A stretch of 64,000 nucleotides of DNA from Gordionus sp. m RMFG-2023 (GCF_954871325.1 NC_088777.1:37735366-37799365), one strand, 5' to 3'. Shown: positions 46,201 through 59,672, numbered from the stretch's first letter. A program made the numbers and translations. Notes: generated by a model from the letters alone, not told the origin.

Positions 46201-49200
46201 CAATGAATAGTTAATATTTTAAAAAATGAAAATTTAAGAATTAAGAAAAACACCCGGGGTACCTATTATCCTTTCACGTTGAGATTTGTTAAAAAAAATT
46301 TATATAAAAATGTTAATTCTACGTTAATAAATGAAAATAAATTGTCAAATATGTTAAATTTACCAGGTTCATCTATATTATATAATATCACCCGGAAGAA
46401 CTTGTCATTTAAAACTCTTATAATTTGCAAAAAAAAGTCAATCATCTTTATACGTCATTCGTGGGCCTGGACAAAGAATGCCCTTTAATTTCCTTATAAA
46501 TTTGGCTGAATTTTTTATTAAAAAATCCCTACTTAAAAATGGCTAATATGTACCCCGCCAAAACTTGTCCCAGGTCTTCTCAATATTTTTATACATGATA
46601 AAATTGAGTTTATTTTATCATTTAGAATTGATATTTAGTCTGAGTAACATTTTGTAAAAATGTAAAAAATAAAAAGGCTACCTTTGACTTGTTAAAATTT
46701 AAATTTGCATTATTTCTCATGAACAATTTTGTGTTAAACATATTTAGACTTATTAAATACCTTATTAAAATACATATTTGTCTTAAATTTCAAATTTATT
46801 AGTTTTTAAATTATTTGAGAAGAAATTACCTGCCCATGGATAACACTACCACTCCCCCTCCCCTAATGCCAATATGTAATATCTGATTAGTACTTATTTA
46901 ATCAATCAGTTATTTTAGTCAATAAACAGAAATTAGTTATAGGCTGATTCTTAAATATCAGATTTTAAATGATCCAGAAATCAATTTGCTCTAAATAAAT
47001 AATGGTTACATTTTTCCCGATTCAAAATATTTTTGAATCCTCTGATTTTACGGTCTTTATGGGCATTATATTTTGTTTTCGGATTATTTAATAGATATAG
47101 GAAGTAAAATAGTTGAAATCTCATTATGAATGCTCAGATTAGACGCAGCACTAAGTATAAAGTTTGCCAAACTTTTGGAAATACAAATTCTATAGCTTAG
47201 GCCAATATATAATCTACTCGTATACAGTTTATTTTAATGCTTCAATCCGTTTAGGACAGTATAAACAAAAAAATTATTAGCAAAATAAGAATGTTTTTAA
47301 AATTTTGTAAAGATTAAAGATAGAACAAAAATAGAGAAGCACTAAAGCAATTGTAATTTAAAAAAAATGAAATATATAAGAAAATTTACTTTCGTCATAA
47401 AAAATCAGATATTTATCGTATTTTAGATATGAGACTCTACGTCTCGCTCTAGCGTTGATCTTATATTAGTAGCTGTAGCATAAACACCCCTTCCCCGTTG
47501 CCTACGCCACTGAATTTTATAAATCGCATTTTGTGAAAATTAAAAAATCATGAATTATATAATTTATATTTAATAACTTGCAATGTAACTATAATATTAA
47601 ATGGATAGATATAGGTAACCATAACTAGTTGCTTTTCTGAAAGTAACACTAGTAAATATTATGCTTTGAAACGAATTTTTATTTGTTTATTTATAATATT
47701 CACGTTAAATAATCGTTGGAAATTTTTATGTATAATAAATTTATTGGTATAATTTTTAATCCTGCGTTTCTTAAATTTCTGAATCCACGTTTAATGTAAT
47801 ACTCCTAAAATCAATCGTCTTTTATTCATTACGAACATCATCACATAAAACACATTCAAAATATCCCAAATTAAAAGTCTGTTATTGGCAAAATTTTAAA
47901 GCTTGGCCCATTTGAATTTAGTTTTTCAACAGCCGATAAATTTATATATAGTCGGTTCCATTTTTTTTTACTAAGGTTGTCCGTCCAGGTTTTTTTATAA
48001 TCTATGGATAAATAAACAATAATGATGAAGATTTCAGTTTTATGATTTTCTTTTAGCAATAAAAATAAAATGTAGAAAAAGGAAATCGTAGTCATTTAAT
48101 TATTAAAATATATTATTTTAACAAAATTCTGCTTTAGAATAATTGTTTTTATATTCTCTATAAACGCGACCAGCCTAAATAAAATTTTTTTTAGACTAAA
48201 CTGGTTTCATGGACCTGGCCGAGCATTGCGGACTTCTATTCCAAGTAACCTAATAACAATTACAATAACCTAAATAAATTACTATAATATAGAGTTGGTC
48301 GTCATATAGCAATTCGCTAAACAGAAATCAAATTGGCTAAACACTAGATTCAAACCCAGGTCGAGGTTTATTCTTCAATCAACCCCTATAATAACTGAGT
48401 CATAGGTGCTACTCGGGAACAACAATTATTCTTGTATATAAGGATAAAATTGCGACCGCTATCTAATAGTTTAATAAAACAGATATAAAAAAATTAATAA
48501 CTTTCGAGTTTATACATTATTACCCAATTTATTTAATTGCCTTTAAAATTAACTATGATTTTATGATTTTTTATATTATTTAAATTTATTTAACCCATGA
48601 TGATCTTCCATACTTTTAAATGTCCTACTCACTAAAAAAAAATTCTAACATATAAGGATAAATAATATAATTTTCATTGAGGTAGAAAATTTAAAAAATA
48701 TAACCTTAGGTAAATATCTAGACTAAATATAAATATAAATTTTTATGTAAAAATTACATCCAGCTCCTGAGCGTGATAACTGTTTCAATATGAGATATCT
48801 TGTGGTTTTTTTAATATTCAATCCCATTATTTTATATATCTTATTCATAGCATAATATGTTTAAAAAAGTATCATAGACGACATATTTTCTTAACAACCT
48901 GTATAAAACGACCAACTTCACAAATTTATATAAAAATGTAGATTTATTTTTTTTTAAAAAAACCAAAATTTAATGGTTATACATATATAGACAATATTTT
49001 TTATTTTTACTTATTAACAATAAAAGTTATCTAAAGACTGAATAAAATTATATACCAAAATATTTTCGAATAAATCATTTAAAAAAAATTACTATCTAAT
49101 ATACGCTTGCCCATTTCCTAAATTTTTAACAAAAATAATATATATTAAATAAAATGAAAATTTTAACTTAATAATAAATATATTTTAAAAAAATCTTTTT

Positions 49201-49883
49201 TATATATAATGTATAATTTTTATTTTATGATATGATGTTCATTTGTCAACCAAAACACACAGTAGGTGGGAAAGATGCATATAATAATATAAATAATACA
49301 TCTATAATATAAATAATACATCTATAATATAAAAAAAATTATCTTTAGAAAATAAGGAATTTTGAAAATTTTTAAGAGACTAGTTGTCTAGGTAAAAATT
49401 GAATGGAGAGAAACAATGTCATTTTATTGTAAGTTATTATCGATATTATAACAAAAACAAGAAAATAAAATTTTGAGGAAAGTAGAAAAGTAAATAAACA
49501 GGTAATAACACTTTGAAAACTTTTAAACAATATAATACAATTTATAAATGTATCATTTTTTGCTTATTACAATTTCATTCTATGTAATTTTTTTAAATGG
49601 TAAATTACATATTATAATTAACTTGTTTTAATAATAATAAAAAATTAAAATAGTGCTTTGCGCCTTAAATTAAAAATAAGAAATATCAAATTTGGATATT
49701 TAGCCTATCCTACATCACCCAACCTCATATATTATTAACTTTAATGATTATGGTCAACGAAAATCTTCCGGGAAACTCTAATTAAACAAATTTGAAGGGG
49801 GTAGGGGATTTAGGGAAATATAATTTAAATAAAATTATCAATATTTAAAAAATGGATTTATAAGCATTTAATATAAATAAATG
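43240..49883. other. Long AT-rich stretch, no gene recognised
   Basis: Only short open frames without known domains. It contains GTTACTAGTTAC at 43556-43567, a hAT-like single end (ttgcctacgccactg) near 47500-47513, a ggacctggccgag block near 48213 that may be a relic of the GCCCGG family, and a short tandem repeat (aatataaataatacatct) near 49287-49330. Confidence 0.5.
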
Positions 49884-50805
49884 CAGAGTTGCTAAGGAAC
49901 GGCGCTGCTACACTTTTCAAAAACACCTGGAGCGGGAGATAGCTCCCTTTAAGGATGGAGTGGAGGAGCAAACTCACTGCTCTTTTAAATTTAATGTATA
50001 AATTAAATAATTTTTTAAATATTAATAAATCTATTTATTTGTTAATTAAAATTCAATAAAAATGAAATTTCATTTTATTTAAATTTACGCAATATTAAAT
50101 GTTGAGCCGAGTTTTATATTGGTTTTTCATCTTATCAGTTAAAATATTAAACATCAAGTTTTTCTTTCTTTTTATATTGAAAATTTCTTGGAAAATTTTG
50201 TAAGTCATATTAATATTCATTTTATAGATATATGATAAAAAATAGTTTTTGATATTATGGATTCAGACATCATAGAAGAAGAAATCGAAATAAAAAATAA
50301 ATTATCTATTAAATAACTTTATTGTAGATTTTCAAATGATTATAATGATGAAAATATCATTGCGGCTATTATCCATCCTGCATTCAAATTAAATTGGGAA
50401 TGGATAAAAATATCAAATATGGAACTAAAATACAAATTAATTAATTTTTTAAGAAAAATAATTCCTGATGCAAAAATAGCTACTAGTTCACGGGAATCCT
50501 GCAATGATTTGGAGGATTTTTTTGGATTCCATAAAATTGATCATCAGGAAGATAATATATTGAACAATGGATATCAAAATTAGTATTTATGATAAATTTC
50601 CTGAATTAGAAAATATTTTTATAAAATACAATACCCCGATTCCCTCTAGTGTTCCCGTTGAGCGCCTGTTTAGTATTGCTAAACAGGTTTTAGGGGAGAG
50701 GTGTGGATGTTTGTTCAAATTTAAACGATTTATTACTTTTAAAAGCTAATAAAAGATTTTAAATATTTGAAGGTATACTTTTAAAAAGGAGCGCTAACAA
50801 CTCTG
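49884..50805 (+). mobile_element. hAT deletion derivative with transposase C-terminal remnant
   Basis: Imperfect inverted ends CAGAGTTGCTAAGGAACG and (inverted) CAGAGTTGTTAGCGCTCC. No matching 8-bp flanks were found. The inside plus strand encodes [20 protein letters not shown] (about 50358-50418), SCNDLEDFFGFHKIDHQED and SVPVERLFSIAKQVLGERCG (about 50648-50708), which is the hAT dimerisation region. It is of the same transposase family as the element at 31850-33302 (shared [13 protein letters not shown] and PVER[IL]FSIA). The N-terminal part is missing and frameshifts are present. Confidence 0.8.
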
Positions 50806-53615
50806 ATGATTATATAACGAAGTCTTCAAACTGATTTATTTCCTTCTTTTGGTGTAGCATACCAGAACCCTGCACCTAAACTACACTCATATTGACAAGA
50901 TTATATGCGATAATAAGTGCTTTTTATAAAACCGATTGTATATATCATTTTTTTTATAAAAAAGACTTTGCACTTCATTTTAAAAAACGAGGTTTTTTAA
51001 TTTTTTATTTTAATTGAATGTTGTCTTATAATTTAAAAAAAAACACTTATTCTTTATAAATATGTAAATGTAATATAAAAATTCAAGTTTCGAACTTTAG
51101 AATTTAGAGACGACAGATTTTTTGTCTAATATAATAATATCCAATTATATTTAACTAATTTAAAAGTATTTTAATAAGATTTATATATAAAAAAAATACT
51201 ATAACTATAAGAATATAAATAAATACCATATCTGTAGGTATACATATGTTCGATTTTCAATTTAATTTTGAATAAGTCTACTTTAGAATAGAAATACAAA
51301 AAAATTGGTTAATAAAAATTGAAAAGGGAGGGTTTATTTATTGAAATTTTAAATTTAATATTTTATTTCTTTTATTTTTTGGTTGGTCAATTATAAAAGA
51401 ATATGTAAAAAAGTTTCAAAATAATTATAATTAACACGCTATCATCTCATCAATGTATTTGTGCGAATGGGGTGATTAGACTCCGAAATTTTTGAAAAGT
51501 AATTTACTACTCATATTTTTAGAAATAATTTAAATTATATTAAATTTATAATAATATAAATATTTTTATGATCATAACCGAGGCTTTGGGTAAAAATAAA
51601 CCCACTTTATTATATTGAAAATTTAGTTAAAATTACAAGAAATATTTGTCCCAACTGTGCTTAAATAAATGATAAATTTTTTCCACTAATTTCCCTTAAA
51701 ATTGAATTTAAATAATTATAAAAAACAATTTTTCAGTAAAAAATAACAATTTTTATCTGTTACTTCAAACAGGTAAAATTATATAAATAAATAGTATTAT
51801 ATTAAATGTAATAAGATGTCAAACAATGAAAAAAAGATTAATTTGTCAACACAATTTTAAATAAAATTATGACACTTGTCATATTTTAAAATCATTATAT
51901 CGATATCAATGAAATGATATCCTTTTAAATAATATTTCCGTTTTTATTTTTAAAATAATTCAATTTTAATTTCTAAAATTTATTAATATATTTTTTGCTA
52001 ATAAATTTTAAAATATACAAAATTATTCAGAATTTTAAAAAAAAATATACTTTATTTTGCATTTTTAATTTATTTATTGATTTATGATGATTAATATTCG
52101 AGCATTTTAGTGAAAGGTAAAAATGGTATCTTTTTTAAAAAAAATTATAAACCTTAATGCATATATTCTATAAATCTTGTATGGTAATATGGAATCCATG
52201 ATTCGAAATCACTCATTGAGAGCTCAAATTTAAAAAGATCTGATTTGACAAGAAATATATTCTAGCATGTATTAAGTACCCACACTAGAAATTACATACC
52301 ATGATGCCGCGAACTAATGAGTGGCTTTAATTTATATAATAATTTTTATTTAGATTTTCCATAAAAATTTTAGAAAAAATACACAAAGGTTGACGGCAAA
52401 TATTGTGTGAAATATACGGAGCAGATATTTCAACAAAATATATTTCCTGTTAAATCATATTTTTTAAATTTAAAAATCGGCTTTCAATAAATGATTTAAA
52501 GTTGAGATTTTTTTCATGGATATCAAATCCGAAACCCCAACCCCATTTAGGAAGAAAAATATTTTCCTTATTCAACCCGAATTTTAAAACAAAATCTCAA
52601 CCCCACGTAACCGAATCGAAACGACATAAAAATTAAAACCCGACAGGACCTTCGGGTTAGTGGGTTAGGTTTTTGGGATGGGTCTTTTGTAGACATCGAT
52701 TATACACAATATTAAAAGAAAAGATCCTCCGTATTATGAACAACCTAAGCGATTTGATTGATGGCGAGGCCTGAAGCCCACGGGCCAAAAAGATCAGGCT
52801 GAGTCTTAACACTTGTATTATGGGCTGGGCCGCACAATTTGTACAAAATTATTTTTCTGGCTGGGCTAAAAAAATTACTCCGGACAGAATTCCCTTTTCG
52901 AAAAAATTTTAGAGCCTAGTGCACCGACCTCTACCGTTTACTATATTAGAGTAATACGATTAATATGACTGATTTGCAATAAAATGAACTGAAAGAATAG
53001 GGACACGAATTCATGAAACTTAATTTTTGATTCCAAAAACAAAATCCATAATATTCTTTTATGATAATTTTTTGAATTTTTTAGTTATGAAGAGCATAAA
53101 CTATTTTTATCTTATTTATTGGCAACTTTATAATAACAACAAAAAAATGAAACTATAATTCCTATTAATTTAGCCACTTTTATTATAGTTATATTATATA
53201 AGATCATTTTAAAATTATTATTTTTTTATTACTTACTATTAATTACCGAATAGAGCATATAATAATTTAGTGAAATTTTAAATATGTAAAAATTAATAAT
53301 GAATGTTGAGGCTAAATGAGTGCTTATGAAAATTATCTTTGATCTCTTTCAGAAATTAAATCATGAATTGAAGATAAATAGTTAAGAAAAAACTTGTTTA
53401 AAAAAAGTTCATATCATCATTTCAAAGCTTTTACACATTTGAAAGGTTATGAAATATGAAAATGTAGAATTGATTAATTTTTTGTTTTAAATAATAATAG
53501 ATAACTGTGAAATAATGTTTTTCTATAGAATCCCCTTTTTCGCGATCATATAGGGTTATAATATTCTAAAAATAACAATATAAACATCAATGCTTTCAAA
53601 TATCACATCCCATTA
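50806..53615. other. AT-rich stretch upstream of netrin
   Basis: No gene was recognised. GC-richer blocks at 52545-52700 (cgggttagtgggttagg) and 52760-52935 (acgggcc, gggctgggcc, ending cgacctcta) look like old MITE relics. The netrin promoter or a leader exon could lie here but cannot be named. Confidence 0.5.
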
Positions 53616-56490
53616 ATGGATTTCAAATATGAACTCCCGTTTTCGGATACTGCAATACAACATAAGCTTAATGTTAATAGTAAACGTTTTCCTATGCTAA
53701 TCGACCTTATTATAAATTGGCAACCTTTAGCGAAATTAGCATCCTTCGTCAATTCCGTAAATTCTTTTTTCGCAATAATTACTATATTAACGGTTTTCAA
53801 CATTACCCCTACTATTGCGCTTAAACATAATCCCGTCCACACACACCGAGATCATTACAATGATGACCTTTACTATTATTACTTATTTCGACCTGATAAA
53901 GAATTAAATCAAAAAAATAATAGTACTAATAATAACCCAGGATTTAATAGTCAATCTAATATTCAAAAGAGTTACAAATATAATCCGAAAAGTTACGGTA
54001 ATGACGGATACAATATAGAAACCTCTAAAAACCTAGATCCTAAAAAAATTGAAAAAAAATTGACCAAATACGAAGAAATTAACAAATACTACAAAGAGCA
54101 AGAAAAAAGCAAGATAATGAGAGAAACTAAACAATCAAAAGGAAAACGAAGGCAGAGTCAAAAATCACCAAAATTTTTACATGATTCAACAAATAATTAT
54201 GATAAGGAGGTAGCCGACATAAACTACAAAAATTATTATTACGTAGACCCTCATAAAAATAAAGTTTTTCGTCGGCACAGACCGGTAGAGCCACCTTTGA
54301 CTTTCGACGAGACCAAGTTATTAGAATGGGATAAATACTTTTCGACCGTTAATTCGCGACCTAAACAAGATAACCGGCCTGCGCGACAATTGACATATCG
54401 CTCGTTTAATAATAATTATAATGGCAACAATAACCCTTCTTATTCTTATTACCGATCGATTGAGAAGCCTAGAGTTGTGTCATCGCAGCTCTACGATAAC
54501 TTTAAAAGTGGTGAAAACTTGCCCGCTAGTTTATCACTTCCCACTGACCCCTGTTATGACAATATATCAGGGTTTCCTAAGAGATGCCTACCAGATCTTA
54601 CAAATGTGGCGTTTGGTAAGAAGTTTTATTCGACTTATTCGTGCGACTCTGATTCTTCATTAAACATAGATATGTTGTATTGTTACTTAAATGCATCTTC
54701 CGGTTTTGATAAAAATAAGCTGTCGCTTAAAACGGCTAAAAGGGATTTAGACAGCTATGATGAAAATGATTCAGGATTCGCTGATTCAACCGATGAAGAT
54801 GGAAAAGATTTATTAGAATCGGGTTCCATTAAAAGAAGGTCACTTAAATTTCTCAAGCCACCCGAAGACTTGAATTCATATTATGCCCTTACTCAATGGC
54901 TCATCAAAAGTGATATACAGGTGGCTAATGACGGTAATTCTCAAAATAAACAACACAAAGATCGTAACAATTATTATTACACCTATTATAAAGATTGGGA
55001 ACACAGAAACACCGACGTTAAACCTAAAGGTTTTGGTGATATATTTGGCAACACAGACATGCATGACAAAGTATGCCATAAATGCCATTCCAATGGAAGA
55101 AATATTATAACCCCCGAATCGATTGACTACTTAACCGATTTAAATAATCCCAATAATAGGACTTGCTGGCTTTCAGCTCCTTTGAGGAATAAACATACAG
55201 TCCACAATACCGAAAAAGCGAATGACAAAAGTGACGAGAGCGTCAATTTAATACTCTCGTTAAACAAAAAATACGAGCTCACATATGTCAGTATACAATT
55301 TTGCGGATTACTCCCAGTTGCTATGGCAATATATAAAAGCACGGATCACCGCAAAAATTGGATACCATTTCAATATTATGCACAGGATTGTGTTAAAACT
55401 TTTCAAAAGAACCCAAAATCTCAAGTCACCAAGGCTAATGAACAAGAGGCGCTGTGTTACGAATACCTGAAGACTGATAAAAAATTTAATATTTTACCCC
55501 AACCAGCTAAATTATCGAAAAATAGCGTAGCTTTTAAATTAAAAGATAATAATCCATTCTACAGCCCCAATTCATCACATCATCAAACCTCATCTATCCC
55601 CCACGTATCTATAGTTGACTCATCCTTATACGAATATGGAATTGATAATAGAATCGCTTTCTCAACTTTAGAAGGTAGGCCTTCAGCTTATGACTTTGAT
55701 TCGAGTCCCGTTTTACAGGATTGGGTAACAGCCACCGATATAAAAATAGTGCTCTACCCGCTTTCATCTTCGATATTTAACAATAAATCTGTGTTTAAAA
55801 ACCTCATATCATATAATAAAAATAGTTATGATAATAATAGAATAATATTATTTCCTTCTCCACTCCCACCATTTTTACCAACCCTTCCCTTCCATAATAA
55901 CTTGACTTCAGATGTCACAACTGCTGATTTGTTTTCCGCTCGATACTTTGCCAAAGAGTCAAATTCTATAGAAAGGCGACACATTTACAATTACGATGCG
56001 TACAAGCAAGAGCAGTTTAATGAATTACCTTCTAGAGGGTTGGGAACTGTATCTATTAATCCTGTTTTACCTATTATTAATACTAATCTCTCCGAAAATA
56101 ATAATCTTATCAGCTCACAAATAAATAATCCCAACGTGTCTATTTTCACACCATCAATCCAATGGTCCCACAACTATGTCTACCGCCCAAATCCTTCTAT
56201 AAAAGTTATAGAAAATAGTAATATTCAAAAAATCAAAAGTGATCACCTTGAAACAGGTGACCAAATCTATGACTACACTGGTGATTATTTTTTCGGTATA
56301 TCTGACATATCCGTGGGTGGAAGATGTAAATGCAATGGCCACGGTTCCAAATGCGTTCGCAACTCAGAAAACAGAATGGTTTGCGATTGCAAGCATAACA
56401 CTGACGGAAACGAGTGCGAAAAATGCAAAAAATTTTACTACGACCGACCATGGGCCAGAGCTACCGATAAGGACGTCAACGAATGCTTAC
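53616..56490 (+). CDS. NTN: Netrin, 5' coding exon (laminin N-terminal domain + first LE domain)
   Basis: Netrins are secreted guidance cues that bind DCC- and UNC5-type receptors. Residues 1-310 are unlike other netrins: a hydrophobic run at about 51-69 (FFAIITILTVFNITPTIAL) that may be a signal peptide, more natural if translation starts at Met27, then K/N/Y-rich low complexity. The laminin N-terminal domain starts at about 311 (DPCYDNISGFPKRCLPDLTN), with the CHKC pair near 486, YLTDLNNPNNRTCW near 505-518, YELTYVSIQFC, MAIYKSTDHRKNWIPFQYY, NEQEALC and IAFSTLEGRPSAYDFD with SSPVLQDWVTATDIKI near 678-712. The first LE domain starts at about 903 (GGRCKCNGHGSKC) and ends NEC. The exon ends at donor GTAATT (56491), phase 1; past it the frame runs 40 codons into intron. 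Large inserts lie before CHKC, before IAFSTLEG and between 712 and 885. About 958 residues where a typical netrin needs about 340. Later exons lie outside the window. Confidence 0.95.
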
Positions 56491-57108
56491 GTAATTATTT
56501 TATTCAACATTTTTTCCAACATAGAAGGAATTATAAGTTGTATCTAGAAAATTGCCTTGTTCAATTTTTATTTTATGAGATACTAAAAGATGGAAGTTTT
56601 TTATGTAGTTAGATCAATGATGTGTATTATGTTACCAACAACGGGCGTAAGCAGGTATTTAGTGCAATTTTAGTACACAAATTAAAAATAACCCAAAAGT
56701 GTATTTACTAAATTTACTTAAATTTTTAGAGTAAGTATTTTACACACACTGGAATATATATTGGGGGGTAAAATTAGATCTTAAATTTAAAAACGCGCTC
56801 TGTCTGTTATGAAAATTTAAATCATCTATTTCGTGTTAAAATTTTAAAAATCTGATTTCGTAGATATTACATATCATATTTCCTGCCTGATTTGCACCGC
56901 ACATTAATGGTAGTAACATATATGTTGCATAAATTATATTTTACCTACCTGCTTATTAATATTAATAAAAGCGACGTGTCATAATTGTTTTAAAGATATT
57001 CAAATCGAATTTTTTTTATTTATAATACATGTTTTCTATTATAATATTTAAAAATTTATGCGAATCGAAGCCAATTACAAAATATTAGTTATATAATAAT
57101 TAATATGA
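56491..57108 (+). other. Start of the next netrin intron
   Basis: Starts with donor GTAATT. No further netrin exon (LE2, LE3 or NTR domain) was recognised from here to 64000, so the intron is inferred to run at least that far. Confidence 0.6.
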
Positions 57109-57710
57109 TAGCTCTCTTAATTATCTTTCAATATTTATATGGAAATTAGCTTGAATATTTAATTATTCAAAATAATTTCAAACTTTTTTTTATCTTTCGA
57201 ACCAATATTTTTTAAATTTAAATGATGGCTCCAAAAGGTCTTGCACAAACGAGGTATTATTTAGCTCTCTTAATTAGCTTTCAAAATTTATATGGAAATT
57301 AGCTTGAATTTAATTATTCAAAATAATTTCAAACTTTTTTATCTTTCGAACCAATATTTTTTAAATTTAAATGATGGCTCCAAAAGGTCTTGCACAAACG
57401 AGGTATTATTTAGCTCTCTTAATTACTTTCAATATTTATATGGAAATTAGCTTGAATTTAATTATTCAAAATAATTTCAAACTTTTTTTATCTTTCGAAC
57501 CAATATTTTTTAAATTTAAATGATGGCTCCAAAAGGTCTTGCACAAACGAGGTATTATTTAGCTCTCTTAATTAGCTTTCAAAATTTATATGGAAATTAG
57601 CTTGAATTTAATTATTCAAAATAATTTCAAACTTTTTTTTATCTTTCGACCAATATTTTTTAAATTTTAATGATGGCTCCAAAAGGTCTTGCACAAACGA
57701 GGTATTATTT
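57109..57710. repeat. Tandem repeat, four copies of a ~149-bp unit
   Basis: Copies start at tagctctctt at 57109, 57262, 57411 and 57560, so spacings are 153, 149 and 149 bp; the array ends at ggtattattta. Each unit contains tatatggaaattagcttgaa, atctttcga, ccaatattttttaaatt and gatggctccaaaaggtcttg. Copies differ by a few bases and short indels. The array lies in the probable netrin intron. Confidence 0.96.
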
Positions 57711-59462
57711 ATTATAAACTATATTTATATTAAATATAAAATATTTTTTAAGGGGGGGGGGGGGGAATCATTATTTTGTATTATGAGTTTTCATTTTTAA
57801 AAAATTCATTATTTTTTAAGTTTAAAAAACCCATAAAATTATGGATAATCTTATTAACTTAATTGAAATTTCAGTTTATTATCTACCCACTTAATATATC
57901 ATATATTATATTAGTTTTTAAATTATAATGATAATTGAAACAAAAGTTATGATATGAAAATTCGAAGGGTTTTCTTCGGGGAAAAAAGAAAGTTGAATAA
58001 AAATAAACAAGCAAATAAAATAAATAGAAAATATTTTATCGTTAGGGAGTAGGGACACACTAAGAAGCTTTTTAAAAATAATATTATAATTTAATACAAA
58101 TACAACTGATAATCTGTGAACTTTTAAGTGGATAGCCTCTTAATATATATTTTTTATAGGTTAAGGAGATTTTTGGAGAATATTATAAGATTTTTAATAT
58201 ATAAGAGTGTTACAGGTGTAAGAGGATTGGGACTAATATAAATATCGGAAAATGTTTTATTACTTATTTATTTATGAAATTTGTTTTTTTTTTGTGTGAA
58301 ATTAATTCAATTCTAAAATTTAATTTGAATTTAAATATTAATTGCAGTTTATATTGATTTACTTATTGTAAAATGTTGCATCGCAGTTTAAAAATACATT
58401 ATTTACTCATTCCGCACTTAACAGTACTTTGGCATAACTAGGGAAGGGAGGAAGGGGGCTTAGTAAATTTGCCTGGTATCCTTTACATAATGTAAAGCTA
58501 ATAAAAAATTACTCTTCAATCCCCCCTTCCTCTTTCCGATTCTTCTTTCCCCCAAAAATGAATATATATGTCAATATCATTTAAACAATGTAAAAAAATT
58601 AATAAATACTACATTACATCATATTAAAATTGAAAAAAATTCCACAAATAATTCTTTTTTGAAAACAAAATTAATTAAACTATTCAAAAATGTTGATTTT
58701 TTTGATCTTCTTTTAAAAAAAATCTTCAATTTTATGATTTTTAAAATTTTTGGCAAAAGAACAATTTTGATTTAAGCAATTATAATAAATAAAGCATAAT
58801 TTGTTATGAATAACTGCATTAGGTGATATTAAGCATAATTTAAGTAATATTTATAATTTTTTACATTACCATTGACTTCTTAATACATAAGAATAAAATT
58901 GGGCGGCCCATAAATAATTTAATTTTGGCGGTTTAGAACTTCTGCTCCCTCGCCCTTTCGTTTGCATGGTCCTAAATAGAGTAACGAGACAAACAACTTT
59001 TCTTATAATTAAGTTAAATTTTAGATAAATACACAGATATATACTTATCAAATATAACTCGTGTCTGCCTCTGCATGAATTGTAAGAAGGAGGGGGGGGG
59101 TGCCTATATAACTTAAAAAGGCTTATATACTTTTAATGGGTAGGAGCATATACCTGCATGTTGCCAATCACGACTTTCCCCCTTATTTAGGCGCTGAACT
59201 CTACTTTGCCCTGCAATGTATTATTTTCTCAATCTATATCATTTATTAAGTACCTTTTTAAAATTTAAAATATCGAATTTTGCTGGAAACATATTTTAGC
59301 TAATGTTGTTACAGCCCACAATTGGACAGCATTTTTTTATTTTTAATTTAGACATTTCCTATTAAAAAAATCAAAATTAATGGTTCGAATTTAAACATAG
59401 TTGCGTTTACGTTATTTTTTTGCCTTTGAAATGCTGCGTTGAAACGTTCAATTAGTGCGTAC
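57711..59462. other. AT-rich stretch, no gene recognised
   Basis: Contains a long G run (about 57752-57765) and G/A-rich stretches near 58442-58460 and 59090-59100. The open frame on the minus strand at 58866-59051 has no known domain. Confidence 0.5.
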
Positions 59463-59672
59463 TATTAAACGACAATTAAACCCGATTTTTAAAAACGGTT
59501 AACTCAATATTTTAGCCAGAAAAATATTGTCCAAACCTTTATATTTCCCTAATAGATGTCTATACTTTCGTGCCATCTATGAGCAAAATCTTCCGGTTTG
59601 CATAATATTTTTCTAGATAAAATATTGAGTTAGACGTTTTTTTTTAAATTAGCTCAAATCTCAACAAAACTA
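59463..59672. mobile_element. Foldback MITE, copy 2
   Basis: Homologous along its length to 43010-43231, with shared blocks gatttttaaaaac, gttaactcaatat, cagaaaaatattg, atctatgagcaaaatcttc and taatatttttct. More diverged and with worn ends; no target duplication was seen. Confidence 0.75.

Noticed and set aside
50567-50749. The PVERLFS frame as a domesticated hAT-derived gene
   Set aside because: Upstream parts are frameshifted, there is no start or splice support, and inverted repeats bracket it.
54421-56547. Short open frames on both strands inside the netrin exon
   Set aside because: They are shadows of the long netrin frame and show no domain of their own.
56491-56612. The last 40 codons of the netrin open frame as protein
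   Set aside because: They follow a good donor (GTAATT) right after the conserved NEC and have no likeness to the next LE domain, so they are intron read-through.
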